This document shows positions 9,640 through 18,620 of a DNA stretch of 64,000 bases, piece after piece. The translations under genes were made by a program, and so were the position numbers. This DNA is from Pseudomonas chlororaphis subsp. piscium (GTDB lineage: Bacteria > Pseudomonadota > Gammaproteobacteria > Pseudomonadales > Pseudomonadaceae): contig NZ_CP027707.1 in assembly GCF_003850345.1 (NCBI RefSeq), positions 4,712,001 through 4,776,000 on the forward strand, given 5' to 3'. The notes beneath the pieces were generated by a model, which searched no databases, was not told where the DNA came from, and worked only from the letters and a program-made list of their open reading frames with translations. Every line of letters starts with the position of its first letter. The first letter of the stretch is position 1.

Positions 9640-10251
9640 CTAGCGGGCGCTGTCGCCTCGCGGCTTGTAGAACAGAAACTTGCCGGTCTCGGCGGTCTTG
9701 CGGTACTCCCTGGCCCAATCGGGGCTCACGCGCCGGTCGTGGAAATACAGGGCGCCGTGGGTGCGGTCCCGGAGTTGCTGGTTGAGCGCCTTGCGCGCGA
9801 TTTCCTTGGCCACGATGTAGGGTTCATCTTCCTTCACCTGATCCGGGCGCCCGTCGCACCACCAGGAAAACTGGCAGGCGCGCTGCTCCGAACCCTGCTT
9901 GACCACCGCACACACCGTATCCGGAAACCCCTCGTGGCCGAGCCGGTTGAGCACCACGCTGGCCACCGCTTCCATGTCGGCGGCGGCCCCGCCCTTGGCT
10001 TCCCAGTAGATGGAGCGCGCCAGGCAGGTGATGGCGTCGTCCAGCGGCGCGGCGCCGGCCGGGTCCACCGCCTGGGCTTCGGGAGGGGTAATGGTCTCGC
10101 TGCGGGGCACCGGCTGCTGCTCCGCGGCTTTCTGCTCCAGGACCTGGGCCTTGTCCTCCACCACTTCGGGGTCCGCCCTTTCACCCGCGGCCAACGCCAG
10201 CCCCCCGCACAGGAGGATCAGGAGACCGCCGGCAATCGCTGTCGGGCGCAT
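9640..10251 (-). CDS. SleB-like cell wall hydrolase (Hydrolase_2 family)
   Basis: A 203-residue exported protein. An N-terminal hydrophobic signal (AGGLLILLCGGLALAAG) is followed by a charged linker and a SleB/CwlJ-type domain from about residue 80. LARSIYWEAKGG contains the conserved Glu of this lytic-transglycosylase-like family, followed by VASVVLNRLGHEGFP and CQFSWWCDG. It would cleave peptidoglycan glycan strands in the periplasm. The ATG at 10251 is chosen because the signal peptide begins there; codons further upstream overlap the promoter region of the divergent CAP gene. Confidence 0.85.
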   Translation of the reverse strand: MRPTAIAGGLLILLCGGLALAAGERADPEVVEDKAQVLEQKAAEQQPVPRSETITPPEAQAVDPAGAAPLDDAITCLARSIYWEAKGGAAADMEAVASVVLNRLGHEGFPDTVCAVVKQGSEQRACQFSWWCDGRPDQVKEDEPYIVAKEIARKALNQQLRDRTHGALYFHDRRVSPDWAREYRKTAETGKFLFYKPRGDSAR

Positions 10252-10487
10252 GCGTGCACCTTCGCCAAAAGCCCTGTCCGGGCACGGGAAAGCCGCCTGC
10301 GCCTGCTGCATTGGCGGCAGGTTGGCGGCGACTGGAGTTGAGTGTAGTTCGCCACCGTCCAGCCGTAACCGGCGCCGCGCCGGCAACAGGGAGGGCGGAT
10401 AACGGCGCCCGTTTTCTGCAAAAAGACATTGCGCCGACCGGGGCTAAATCGCGCATCATGGGCGCAATTCGCTCAAGGGAGACCTCC

Positions 10488-11354
10488 ATGCGCTGCCTAT
10501 CCTCTGCTCTGCCGCTGACCCTGCTGTCGCCCCTCCTGTTGTCGATGAGCATGGCCTTCGCCACCACCGCCGTGGCGAACGACGAGACGCAACTGGTGAC
10601 ATCGATCAACAGCTACCGCAGCCAGGTCCAGCGCTGCGCCGGCCAGGTATCCCAGGAACTGCCGCCGCTGGCCGCCGACCCGCGCCTGGTGTTGCCCGCC
10701 AACAGCATCGGCAACCTGCAGCAGGCCCTGGCCAGCAGCGCCTACCCGATGGTCAATGTGCAGGCCATCAGCCTGTCCGGGCCGCGCGATGCCCAGGCGG
10801 CCATGAAGGCGGTGCGGGAAAGTTTCTGCCAGGTGGTGCTGGACCCGCAGTTCGTCGATATCGGCGTCAGCCGTACCGGCCAGGATTGGCGCATCGTCCT
10901 CGCCCGACCGCTGCTGACCGCGCGCCTCGGCGACTGGCAGGCGGAGGGCCAGAAGCTCCTGGAAAGCCTCAACAGCGCCCGCGCACAGCCGCGCCAGTGC
11001 GGCAACCAGATCTTCGCCGCCGCCACCCCGCTGGCCTGGAACTCCACCCTGGCCAGCGCGGCCCAGGCCCATACCCGGGACATGGCCAACCACAACTTCT
11101 TCGACCACAAGGACCGCGACGGCCGCACCCCCGGCGACCGCGCCGAACTGGCGGGTTATGCCGGCCAGCAGATCGGCGAGAACATCGCCGCCGGCCAGGA
11201 CAGCGTGCGCAAGGTGGTCGATGGCTGGCTGGCCAGCCCCGGCCATTGCGCCAACCTGATGAACCCGCAGTATCGCGAGCTGGGCGCGTCCTATGCGGTC
11301 GATCCGAAAAGCGATGCCGGCATCTACTGGACCGCCATGTTCGGCACGCCTTGA
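10488..11354 (+). CDS. Secreted CAP-domain (SCP/PR-1-like) protein
   Basis: A 288-residue protein with a signal peptide (about residues 1-30, cleavage near AVAND). A poorly conserved N-domain is followed by a CAP domain from about residue 155. Family motifs visible are HTRDMANHNFFDH, IGENIAAG, WLASPGHCANLMNP and GIYWTAMFG, including the two His and the Glu of the CAP cavity. GGGAGACCTCC precedes the ATG at 10488. Bacterial CAP proteins are extracytoplasmic; their activity is usually unknown. It is divergent from the SleB-like hydrolase, with which it may share envelope-related control (inference). Confidence 0.87.
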   Translation: MRCLSSALPLTLLSPLLLSMSMAFATTAVANDETQLVTSINSYRSQVQRCAGQVSQELPPLAADPRLVLPANSIGNLQQALASSAYPMVNVQAISLSGPRDAQAAMKAVRESFCQVVLDPQFVDIGVSRTGQDWRIVLARPLLTARLGDWQAEGQKLLESLNSARAQPRQCGNQIFAAATPLAWNSTLASAAQAHTRDMANHNFFDHKDRDGRTPGDRAELAGYAGQQIGENIAAGQDSVRKVVDGWLASPGHCANLMNPQYRELGASYAVDPKSDAGIYWTAMFGTP

Positions 11355-11748
11355 AGGCCTGACCTGCGTTGCCCAAGGGCGTCGTCATCGGCGCCCCTGC
11401 CCCCTCATCGGCCAACCCCGCGACGCCCCTGCCAGCGAACTAGACTGACTCATCTACCGGCCAGGAATCGCTTCCTCCGGGCGTCCCCGGAACCCGCGCG
11501 CAGCCTCGCCTGCCGTCACGTGTTAGGCGCCCAGCCCCGATGGCTACCCTGATGTTCCTGAACGGTATACACGCACCCCGTCCCACGCTGGAGGCGCCCG
11601 TGCGTCAGCTCCTCAGAGCCCGGCCTGCCCTGTCAGGCCCACTCCTTCGGCACCGCCGGGACATGGCCTCCCCGCGTGCGCCGCGTATCTCCATCCGGCC
11701 ACTGCCGGGCCGTCTGCGGCAGTGCCCCTCACAGCGGAGGACAAGGCT
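11355..11748. other. Intergenic region upstream of the methyltransferase
   Basis: About 390 bp with no ORF that I can support. It presumably carries the methyltransferase promoter, and a ribosome binding site AGCGGAGG lies at 11733-11740. No repeat or terminator hairpin was recognised. Confidence 0.45.
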
Positions 11749-12795
11749 ATGGACGAAGCCAAGCTCAACGATTTCATGGGCAAACTGGTGTCAGACATGG
11801 GCGGCGCGGCGATGCTCGCCAATATGATTCTCGGCGAAGAACTGGGCCTGTACCGGGCCATGGCCGACAGTCGCTTCGTCAGCCCCGAGGCGCTGGCCGC
11901 CAAGACCGGCTGCAACGCGCGACTGCTGCGCGAATGGCTGAGCGCCCATGCCGCGTCCGGCTACATGGAACACCTCGACGGCCAGTTCCGCCTGCCGGAA
12001 GAACAGGCCCTGGCGCTGGCTATCGAGGACTCGCCGGTGTACGTGGCCGGTGGCGCCGTGGTGGTCTCTGCGCTGTTTCACGACAAGGACAAACTGCTGG
12101 CGGCGATGCGCGGCGACGGCGCCCTGGCCTGGGGCGATCACCACCCGTGCATGTTCAGCGGCACCGAGCGTTTCTTCCGCCCGGGCTATCGGGCACACCT
12201 GGTGGCCGAGTGGCTACCGGCGCTGGACGGTGTGGTGGAGAAACTGCAGGCCGGGGCCAAGGTGGCAGACATTGGCTGCGGGCATGGCGCCTCGACGGTG
12301 ATCATGGCCCAGGCCTTTCCCGCTTCGCAGTTCTTCGGCTTCGACTACCACCAGCCTTCCATCGCCACCGCGACACAACGGGCCGAGGAAGCCGGGGTGA
12401 CCGGCCGCGTGCAGTTCTCCCAGGCCAGCGCCAAGACCTACCCCGGCAACGACTACGACCTGATCTGCTTCTTCGACTGCCTGCATGACATGGGCGACCC
12501 GGTGGGCGCCGCGCAACATGCCTTCCAGTCGCTGAAAGACGACGGCAGCGTGCTGCTGGTCGAGCCGTTCGCCAACGATCAACTGGACCAGAACATCACC
12601 CCGGTCGGCCGGCTGTTCTATGCCGCCTCGACCTTTATCTGCACGCCCAACTCGCTGTCCCAGGAAGTCGGCCTCGGGCTCGGTGCCCAGGCCGGCGAAG
12701 CACGCCTGCGCAAGGTCTTCAGCGAAGCCGGCTTCAGCCAGTTCCGCCGGGCCGCAGAAACGCCGTTCAACCTGATTCTCGAGGCACGTAAATAA
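11749..12795 (+). CDS. Class I SAM-dependent methyltransferase with N-terminal winged helix
   Basis: A 348-residue protein. Residues about 20-90 form a winged-helix-like domain (ILGEELGLYRAM, LLREWLSAHAASGYM) as in O-methyltransferase and Rv2258c-type proteins. The SAM fold begins near residue 175 with motif I VADIGCGHGAS. FFGFDYH and DLICFFDCLHDMGDP correspond to motifs II and IV, and SVLLVEPFA to the post-I strand. The ATG at 11749 has AGCGGAGG 8 bp upstream; the longer GTG start at 11722 lacks this support. Substrate unknown. Confidence 0.87.
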   Translation: MDEAKLNDFMGKLVSDMGGAAMLANMILGEELGLYRAMADSRFVSPEALAAKTGCNARLLREWLSAHAASGYMEHLDGQFRLPEEQALALAIEDSPVYVAGGAVVVSALFHDKDKLLAAMRGDGALAWGDHHPCMFSGTERFFRPGYRAHLVAEWLPALDGVVEKLQAGAKVADIGCGHGASTVIMAQAFPASQFFGFDYHQPSIATATQRAEEAGVTGRVQFSQASAKTYPGNDYDLICFFDCLHDMGDPVGAAQHAFQSLKDDGSVLLVEPFANDQLDQNITPVGRLFYAASTFICTPNSLSQEVGLGLGAQAGEARLRKVFSEAGFSQFRRAAETPFNLILEARK

Positions 12796-12805
12796 AAACG
12801 CAGTC

Positions 12806-12909
12806 CTGTAGGAGCGAAGCTTGCTCGCGATGAACTTGAGGGCGGCGCGCTTACCCGGTCGATACGCGTCATCGTTAACGACCATCGCGAGCAAGCTTCG
12901 CTCCTACAG
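12806..12909. repeat. REP doublet (REPIN-like palindrome)
   Basis: Inverted REP pair: CTGTAGGAGCGAAGCTTGCT at the left and AGCAAGCTTCGCTCCTACAG at the right, with an unrelated spacer. It is the AAGCTTGCTCGCGATG variant of the repeat, directly after the methyltransferase stop. Confidence 0.9.
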
Positions 12910-12943
12910 ATGTGTGTTGTTGATTCAGATGTTGCATGCCAAT

Positions 12944-12974
12944 AAAAACGGCACCCGGGAAGTCCCGGGTGCCG
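12944..12974 (-). terminator. Rho-independent terminator of the 13002-13451 gene
   Basis: Stem of 12 bp (CGGCACCCGGGA / TCCCGGGTGCCG) with a 2-nt loop, followed on the minus strand by TTTTTATT. It is placed 28 bp downstream of the minus-strand gene. Confidence 0.88.
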
Positions 12975-13001
12975 TGCTTCTGTACCGCTATGGATAGCGC
13001 C

Positions 13002-13451
13002 TTACGCCGCCGGCAGATCCACCAGCACTACCGCCTGTTGCCCTATGCACAACAGCCGACCGCCATGATGGGCCACATACTCCCGAGCCTCGTCCGGCGA
13101 CGAGAACCAGCAGTTGAGATGGCCCGCCTGGCGGTAGACCAGTTCGAAGTGCTGCAACTGCTCGGGCGCCAGCTCGTCGAGGGCCTGGCGGTAGGTCTCC
13201 CAATGGGCAAAACCGGCCTCGCTGGCCAGGGTGCGCAACAGGTGTTTGCGCTGCACCTTGTCGCGCTGCCGATACAGCTCGGGCAACGACAGGCCAGGCA
13301 CACTGTTGCTCGCCAGCAAGCGCCGCAGGATCGGCAAGGCGCTGGCCAGCGAACCGCTGGTTGCAGTGCGATGCAGGCGTTTGGCTTCGCGCAGTACCAG
13401 GCTGGCGGCCTGACTGGCGGGTGAACGGGGAACGGATTTATTGATAGGCAT
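13002..13451 (-). CDS. Conserved hypothetical protein, 149 aa
   Basis: I do not recognise a named family. The protein is soluble, with no signal peptide or membrane segment. An Arg/Lys/Ala-rich helical first half (REAKRLHRT, LPILRRLLASNS) is followed by LASEAGFAHWETYRQAL and a C-terminal part with HLNCWFSSPDEAREYVAHHGG ending in LVDLPAA. The ATG at 13451 with upstream GGAG is chosen; the longer frame to 13589 has unremarkable coding. It has its own terminator. Confidence 0.72.
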   Translation of the reverse strand: MPINKSVPRSPASQAASLVLREAKRLHRTATSGSLASALPILRRLLASNSVPGLSLPELYRQRDKVQRKHLLRTLASEAGFAHWETYRQALDELAPEQLQHFELVYRQAGHLNCWFSSPDEAREYVAHHGGRLLCIGQQAVVLVDLPAA

Positions 13452-13610
13452 ACCAACTCCAAGAAAATCGGCCTGCTCGCTATTGGCCCGGAGGGGGTAT
13501 GCAAGCGTGGTGCTTGCGGGAATTGAAGGTGCTTGCGCTTTCGCGAGGTGGGCGCCCAGGAAGCCCGGTCGCCATACTAACCAATCCATCCCGGGCTGCC
13601 CATCCCCGCT

Positions 13611-14531
13611 TCAGGTCTTCCAGCCCGGCTGCTTCTCCAGCAGGAAATCGATAAAGGCCCGCAGGCGCAACGGCACATGCCGGCTGTGGGGATACAGCAG
13701 GCTGAAGGGCCGCGAACGGCCACCGTAAGGCTGCAGCACCTCCACCAGGGAACCCTCGGCCAGCTCGCGCTCGACCATGAAACGGTAAGTCTGGAACAGG
13801 CCGGCGCCATGCCTGGCCAGGGTCACGCCCCCCAGCAGGTCCTCGGAGCACACGTAGGCCCCCCCGGCGAGCACTTCGCAGGGGCCGTCGGGGCCGTTGA
13901 ACAGCCAGGCGATGCGCCGGCCGCTGCTGGGCAGCTCGAACTGGATGCACTCATGCTGCGCCAGGTCGTCGAGCCGCTGCGGGGTACCGGCCCGCGCCAG
14001 GTAATCCGGGGCGGCGAACACCACCAGTTCGGCGTCCTCCAGCAACCGCGCGACCAGCCCGGAATCCGGCTGCGCGCGCACCCGGATCGCCATGTCGTAG
14101 CCCCCTTCGACGAAATCGATATTGCGGTTGCTCAGGTTGACCTCCACCCGCATCTGCGGGTAGCGCCGGCGAAATTCCGGCAGCAGCGGCAGGATCCGCA
14201 GATGGCCGTAGGTGGTCGGCAGGCTGATGCGCAAGGTGCCGGAAGGCGCCAGCTGCTGCCCGGTCAACTGGCGCTCGGCTTCGAGCATCTGGTTCAGCGC
14301 GCTGCGGCATTGCTGGTGATAGTCGCGCCCGCCGTCGGTCAGGCGGATGCTGCGGGTGGTGCGCACGAACAGGCGTACGCCGAGCCGCTCTTCCAGGCGC
14401 GACACCGAGCGGCTGACCGCCGCCGGCGTGACCCCGGCCGCCAGCGCCGCGCCGGTAAAGCTGCCGATCTCCGCCGCCATGCAGAACAGCTCGATGCTGC
14501 CCAGCAGCACATCGTCGAATTGCCGACTCAT
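13611..14531 (-). CDS. LysR-family transcriptional regulator
   Basis: A 306-residue LTTR. The N-terminal winged HTH (about residues 10-65) includes GSFTGAALAAGVTPAAVSRSVSRLEERLGVRLF. The effector domain (about 95-300) has TYGHLRILPLLPEFRRRYP and the periplasmic-binding-like fold. It resembles the DsdA/PA2220 type LTTRs. It is transcribed divergently from an SDR gene (start 14650) and probably controls that SDR-tautomerase pair, following the usual LTTR arrangement. Confidence 0.92.
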   Translation of the reverse strand: MSRQFDDVLLGSIELFCMAAEIGSFTGAALAAGVTPAAVSRSVSRLEERLGVRLFVRTTRSIRLTDGGRDYHQQCRSALNQMLEAERQLTGQQLAPSGTLRISLPTTYGHLRILPLLPEFRRRYPQMRVEVNLSNRNIDFVEGGYDMAIRVRAQPDSGLVARLLEDAELVVFAAPDYLARAGTPQRLDDLAQHECIQFELPSSGRRIAWLFNGPDGPCEVLAGGAYVCSEDLLGGVTLARHGAGLFQTYRFMVERELAEGSLVEVLQPYGGRSRPFSLLYPHSRHVPLRLRAFIDFLLEKQPGWKT

Positions 14532-14649
14532 TGATTACACCATGTATCAAGTGAAGTACCCGTAACGCTATTTATCAGCATTCGGCACACAAATATAGTT
14601 CTGCCCAACAGCGCTGGAACTTCTCTCAACGCAGAACAGGACTATCCCC

Positions 14650-15396
14650 ATGAGCCACACCCTGAACCACGACAGAACCGTCATCATCACCGGCGCCTCC
14701 AGCGGCATCGGCCTCGGCCTGGCCCAGGCCTACCTGGCCCGCGGCTACAACGTGGTGGGTAATGCCCGCTCGGCAGAACGGTTGGCCGCAGCCGCCGAAA
14801 CCCTGGGCCACAACGAGCGTTTTCTCGGGGTCGCAGGCGACATCGCCGACCCGGCCACCGCCACCCAGTTGGTCGAACGCGCCGTCGGCCGTTTCGGCCA
14901 GGTCGATGTACTGGTCAACAACGCCGGCTTCTTCCTGCCCAAGCCATTTATCGACTACAGCCCCGAGGAGCTGGAAAGCCTGCTGGAGACCAACCTCAAG
15001 GGCGTGGTCTATGCCTCCCAGGCTGCGGCGCGGCACATGATCGAGCGGCGCCAGGGCCACATCATCAACATCAGCGCCAGCGTCGCGCTGCAACCGAACC
15101 TGGCGGTCCCGGCGGCCTTGCCGGTGCTGATCAAGGGCGGTGTGAACCAGATGACCCGCGCCCTGGCCCTGGAGCTGTCGCCGTTCAATATCCAGGTCAA
15201 CGCGGTGGCCCCGGGGATCATCGACACGCCGATGCACGACCCGGCGCACCGCGCCTTCCTCGACGGCCTGCAACCGGCCGGGCGGCTGGGGCGCATCGAG
15301 GAAATCGCCGACGCGGTGCTCTACCTGTCCGGCGCCGGCTTCACCACCGGCGTGGTGCTGCCGGTGGACGGCGGCATGAGCAGCGGCAAATGGTGA
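14650..15396 (+). CDS. Short-chain dehydrogenase/reductase
   Basis: A 248-residue classical SDR with TGASSGIG at about residues 14-21 and NNAG near 91-94. The usual active-site Tyr is not evident: the segment after the catalytic Ser-containing strand reads ALPVLIKGGVNQMT, where YxxxK would be expected. That is Leu-x-x-x-Lys (LPVLIK), so the catalytic tyrosine may be missing. The conserved PGIIDTPMHD and C-terminal PVDGGMSSGKW are intact. It lies 66 bp before a tautomerase on the same strand and is divergent from a LysR regulator. Confidence 0.88.
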   Translation: MSHTLNHDRTVIITGASSGIGLGLAQAYLARGYNVVGNARSAERLAAAAETLGHNERFLGVAGDIADPATATQLVERAVGRFGQVDVLVNNAGFFLPKPFIDYSPEELESLLETNLKGVVYASQAAARHMIERRQGHIINISASVALQPNLAVPAALPVLIKGGVNQMTRALALELSPFNIQVNAVAPGIIDTPMHDPAHRAFLDGLQPAGRLGRIEEIADAVLYLSGAGFTTGVVLPVDGGMSSGKW

Positions 15397-15462
15397 ACCC
15401 GGCGGGAGGCCCGCGTGCCTCCCGTCTCTTGCAATCCCCCTATCTTCCCCAGGAGTACAGCC

Positions 15463-15669
15463 ATGCCTTTCGTCAACCTGCGCATCACCCGTGACGGCGT
15501 GACCCGCGAACAGAAAGCCCAGGTGATCCGCGAGATCACCGAAACCCTGCAACGGGTGCTGAACAAGGCCCCGGAACTGACCCACATCGTCATCGAGGAA
15601 GTCGACCTCGACAACTGGGGCTATGCCGGCATGACCACCACCGAGTATCGCCAGCGAACGGCGCAATGA
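15463..15669 (+). CDS. 4-oxalocrotonate tautomerase family enzyme
   Basis: A 68-residue small tautomerase. Met is followed by Pro (MPFVNLRIT), so the mature protein exposes the catalytic N-terminal Pro1 typical of this family. The length matches the usual 60-75 residues. The start at 15463 is fixed by this Pro and by CAGGAGTACAGCC upstream. It is probably co-transcribed with the preceding SDR and followed by a strong terminator. Confidence 0.88.
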   Translation: MPFVNLRITRDGVTREQKAQVIREITETLQRVLNKAPELTHIVIEEVDLDNWGYAGMTTTEYRQRTAQ

Positions 15670-15672
15670 AAA

Positions 15673-15705
15673 AGGGCGGACCAGTATCTGGTCCGCCCTG
15701 TTTTC
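15673..15705. terminator. Bidirectional Rho-independent terminator
   Basis: A 12-bp perfect stem AGGGCGGACCAG / CTGGTCCGCCCT with a TAT loop. GTTTTC follows on the plus strand, and the mirror-side AAAAA gives a T-run on the minus strand. It separates the convergent tautomerase and GST genes. Confidence 0.9.
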
Positions 15706-15717
15706 ATTGCGCTTGAA

Positions 15718-16353
15718 TCAGCCCGCGGGATGCTCGCGGAACGGCTGCAACTGCCCTTCCAGGGCCCTGGCAAATGCCGGGCGGGCCTCGCAGCGCAGGC
15801 GGTAGGCGTCCAGCGTCGGGTAATGCGCCAGGGCGCCGCAGACCACCAGCTCCCGCAGTACCGTGGTCATCATCAGGTCGCCGGCGCTGAAACGCTGTTC
15901 GAGGTACTCCCGTTGCCCCAGCCAGGCACCGAGCGCCTCCAGGCGCCGGTCGAGGCTCTCCTGTTCCTTGCCCGGTGCCTGAGCCCCGTACGTCACCTCG
16001 AGGCTGGCGAAGTTCTGGGCGGAAGGCTCGATGGAGTTCAGCGCCGCCAGCACCCAAGTCTCGACCCGCGCCCGTCCGGCCTCATCAACCGGCGCCAGCA
16101 CCTCGGACTGCCGGGCGATATGCAGCACGATCGCCCCGGACTCGAACATCTCGACCCGACCGTCGCGGTAGGCCGGCACCTGGCCGAACGGCTGCCAGCG
16201 CCGGTAGCTGTCGCTGGCCTGGATTTCCGGGTCAATCAACCGGACCTCATAAGGCAACCCGGCCTCCTCCAGCGCCCAGCGCACCCGCAGATCGCGCACA
16301 TAACCCCGGGCAAAGGGCGGCACCCAACGAAACGCACTCAACTCGATACTCAT
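15718..16353 (-). CDS. Glutathione S-transferase family protein
   Basis: A 211-residue protein with a thioredoxin-like N-domain (about residues 1-85: RVRWALEEAGLPYEVRLID, FGQVPAYRDG, MFESGAIVLHIA) and an all-helical C-domain (about 95-205, FSAGDLMMTTVLREL). VPAY and ESGAI form the glutathione-binding site. The ATG at 16353 is selected because the fold begins there; the open frame extends upstream without homology. Substrate unknown. Confidence 0.87.
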   Translation of the reverse strand: MSIELSAFRWVPPFARGYVRDLRVRWALEEAGLPYEVRLIDPEIQASDSYRRWQPFGQVPAYRDGRVEMFESGAIVLHIARQSEVLAPVDEAGRARVETWVLAALNSIEPSAQNFASLEVTYGAQAPGKEQESLDRRLEALGAWLGQREYLEQRFSAGDLMMTTVLRELVVCGALAHYPTLDAYRLRCEARPAFARALEGQLQPFREHPAG

Positions 16354-16516
16354 AAATGCTCTCCTGATCTTGATCCCCGATCGCCAGCCGGCTGGCCCAT
16401 ACATTGATAAACCGCCACGCCCACGCCTCGAGCGTCCAACCATTGCGACTGGCCGACATGATCGATGTATCCCCGGGCCTCGCTGCGGCCGTTGCCGATG
16501 TTTCGCCGGTAACCCC

Positions 16517-16870
16517 TCACGCATTCACCAGCATCTTGAACCCGCCATAAATCATGCGCTGGCCGTCGAACGGCATCGGGCAGGCGTCGGGCTTGAGGCG
16601 CGGGTCTTCCATGGCTTTTTGCATGCCCGCGTCGCGGATTTCGCGGGACGGCCAGATGATCCAGCTGAACACCACCGTCTCGTCCGCCTTGAGCTTGACC
16701 GCCATGGGGAACGAGGTCAGCTTGCCCTCGGGCACATCGTCGCCCCAGCAATCGACCACGCTCAGGGCGCCATAACCCTTGAACACCTTCGCCGCGGTCT
16801 GCGCATGCTGCTTGAAGGCTTCAAGGTTGGCGGTGGGTACTGCCAGTACACAACCATCGACATAAGACAT
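16517..16870 (-). CDS. DUF1428 family protein
   Basis: A 117-residue protein matching the DUF1428 pattern: it opens MSYVDGCVLAVP, then WGDDVPEGKLTSFP, VVFSWIIWPSREIRDAG and a C-terminal DGQRMIYGGFKMLV. The family has a dimeric alpha/beta-barrel (ferredoxin-like) fold and no known reaction. It lies upstream of the GST on the same strand with a 160-bp gap. Confidence 0.88.
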   Translation of the reverse strand: MSYVDGCVLAVPTANLEAFKQHAQTAAKVFKGYGALSVVDCWGDDVPEGKLTSFPMAVKLKADETVVFSWIIWPSREIRDAGMQKAMEDPRLKPDACPMPFDGQRMIYGGFKMLVNA

Positions 16871-17008
16871 GATCCTGCTCCTGCTGATTGGGGTTGGACA
16901 TCAAGGCCCGACCTGGGTATCGGTCGCGGCTTCTGGGAACTGGTCGATCCGCATCGCCGACAATCGACAGCTCGGCGCGAAAAAAACCGGGCGGCCGACC
17001 GACGGGCC

Positions 17009-18094
17009 TCATGGCTCCGGTTGCCAACCGGTTTCCGGGGCGCTCAGGCCCGGCGTGGCAGGTGGATGCACGGTGCCTGGTACAGTCTCCAGCGGAGGGT
17101 TCGGTACCGCGCTTTTGCCCAGTTCGCCCTCGATCTGCCCGGCCAGGTAATACACCCCGGCCATCACCCCGTTGCCGGTGTTGTTCATCAGCTTGAACCA
17201 GGCCTGGTCGAACGCCTTGCCCAGGCTCTGGCGAATCTGCGCCTCGGTCTCGGCCCGGTCGCTCTCATGGGCGATCGCGCGAAACCCCGCCGCCCCCAGG
17301 GAGATCACCGCACCGGCGACCTTGCCGGCCACCGCCGACGCGGCGCCGGCAATGCCACGACCAGCCATCTGCGCTTCGAATTTTTCGCTGGCCTGTTTGG
17401 CCACCGAGACGATCCCGGCCTCGGACGACACCTCGCCGGTGCCCGCGGGGGCGCCATGGATCTGCTGGTACAGCGCCGAGTAGGCCGGCAGGGTGGTCAA
17501 GGGCTTGGCGTGCAGCACCTGGTACATCGACGCATCGCGCGGCGGCGGCGGCCCCAGGCGAATCGCCTGGATGCCGTTGAGCCGTTGATCGAGCTGCTTG
17601 GCCGGCAACCGATAACGCTGGGCGATAACCTGTATCTGCTTGTCCAGCAGCTCGACATAGAACTCCGTGGCCTGGTTGAGAATCGCATCCGGGTCGATTT
17701 CCACCGCCACCGGTGCCAGCACCTGTTCCTGATACTGCTCCTTGAGGTACTCCGCCAGCCGCGTCGCCGCCGCGTCCTTCTCGTCGCCGGCGGTGAGGCT
17801 GTACCAACTGACTTTCATGGCCATCCATTCCTGGGTCCAGTAACTGCTGAACCAGGGGATGAAGGTTTCTTCGGTAACGGCATAGACCCGCACCCGCCAG
17901 TGCTCCATGGAGCCGCGGGCAAAGACCTTGACCTGGATCACCGCCTCTTGCGAAGCCTGGGCGATCTCCAGGTCCACTTGACGCCAGGTGCTGGCTGGCA
18001 CCACCACCGGCGCTACCACCTCGCGGACGCGCTGGGTCACGGCGCACCCGGCCAGCACCAGCAGCATCACGACGATCAGCGCACGCAGGTACAA
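17009..18094 (-). CDS. Predicted lipoprotein of unknown function, 361 aa
   Basis: A lipoprotein signal is visible (residues 1-17, LIVVMLLVLAGC with lipobox LAGC). The body has a probable beta-rich N-half (WRVRVYAVTEETFIPWFSSYWTQEW), a central helical part, and a Gly/Ala-rich hydrophobic stretch near residues 240-270 (GRGIAGAASAVAGKVAGAVISLGAAGF) that could insert in or lie on a membrane. The tail is Pro-rich. I do not recognise the family. It is probably anchored in the outer membrane or periplasmic face. Confidence 0.75.
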   Translation of the reverse strand: MYLRALIVVMLLVLAGCAVTQRVREVVAPVVVPASTWRQVDLEIAQASQEAVIQVKVFARGSMEHWRVRVYAVTEETFIPWFSSYWTQEWMAMKVSWYSLTAGDEKDAAATRLAEYLKEQYQEQVLAPVAVEIDPDAILNQATEFYVELLDKQIQVIAQRYRLPAKQLDQRLNGIQAIRLGPPPPRDASMYQVLHAKPLTTLPAYSALYQQIHGAPAGTGEVSSEAGIVSVAKQASEKFEAQMAGRGIAGAASAVAGKVAGAVISLGAAGFRAIAHESDRAETEAQIRQSLGKAFDQAWFKLMNNTGNGVMAGVYYLAGQIEGELGKSAVPNPPLETVPGTVHPPATPGLSAPETGWQPEP

Positions 18095-18240
18095 GATGGC
18101 AACCCTCGCACAGCGTCGACCACGGCCACCCGCTCATGACGGGGCAGGCTTCAACCGGGTACCACACGACCATGCCTGGATTGAGTATAGGTGCTGGGGT
18201 TTGCGCCCCAGGCTCAAGAAGGGGTTTGCAACAGCGCATC

Positions 18241-18429
18241 CGACCAGCCGCTTGCTCGCGATGGCGTGCGGCCTGACACACCGCGGCGCCTCGATCGCCG
18301 GCAAGCCTGGCTCCTACAGAAGCGCATCCGCCCTGTAGGAGCGAGCGGGCGGCGATCCGACTTGCCCGCGATGGCGTCCGGCCTGATACCCCGCGATGCC
18401 TCGATCGCCGGCAAGCCTGGTTCCTACAG
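18241..18429. repeat. REP cluster (one partial unit plus one complete doublet)
   Basis: A half element ending GGCTCCTACAG (to 18319) is followed by a complete inverted pair from CTGTAGGAGCGAGCGGGCGG (18333) to TTCCTACAG (18429). The inner segments of both are near-identical (GCCTCGATCGCCGGCAAGCC), pointing to a recent local duplication. Confidence 0.85.
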
Positions 18430-18446
18430 AATCGGCTCAGTCGCGG

Positions 18447-18620
18447 TCAGCGTGGACCGCCACCGCCGGGGCCTCCGCCAAAACCACCATGCTGGCCACC
18501 ACCGCCACCGCCGCCATGACCACCGCCGCCGCCACCCGGCGGAAAGAACATCCAGCAGCCCGACAGGGACGACAACAAGGCGATCACGACCGCCACTTTT
18601 GCAACTCGACTCAACATCAT
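18447..18620 (-). CDS. Small glycine/histidine-rich lipoprotein
   Basis: A 57-residue protein with signal peptide VAKVAVVIALLSSLSGC (lipobox LSGC). After Cys comes WMFFPP and then about 35 residues of almost only Gly with His, ending GGGPR. Two adjacent ATGs (18620, 18617) could start it. Such tails are low-complexity; His spacing hints at metal binding but this is speculation. Confidence 0.68.
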   Translation of the reverse strand: MMLSRVAKVAVVIALLSSLSGCWMFFPPGGGGGGHGGGGGGGQHGGFGGGPGGGGPR

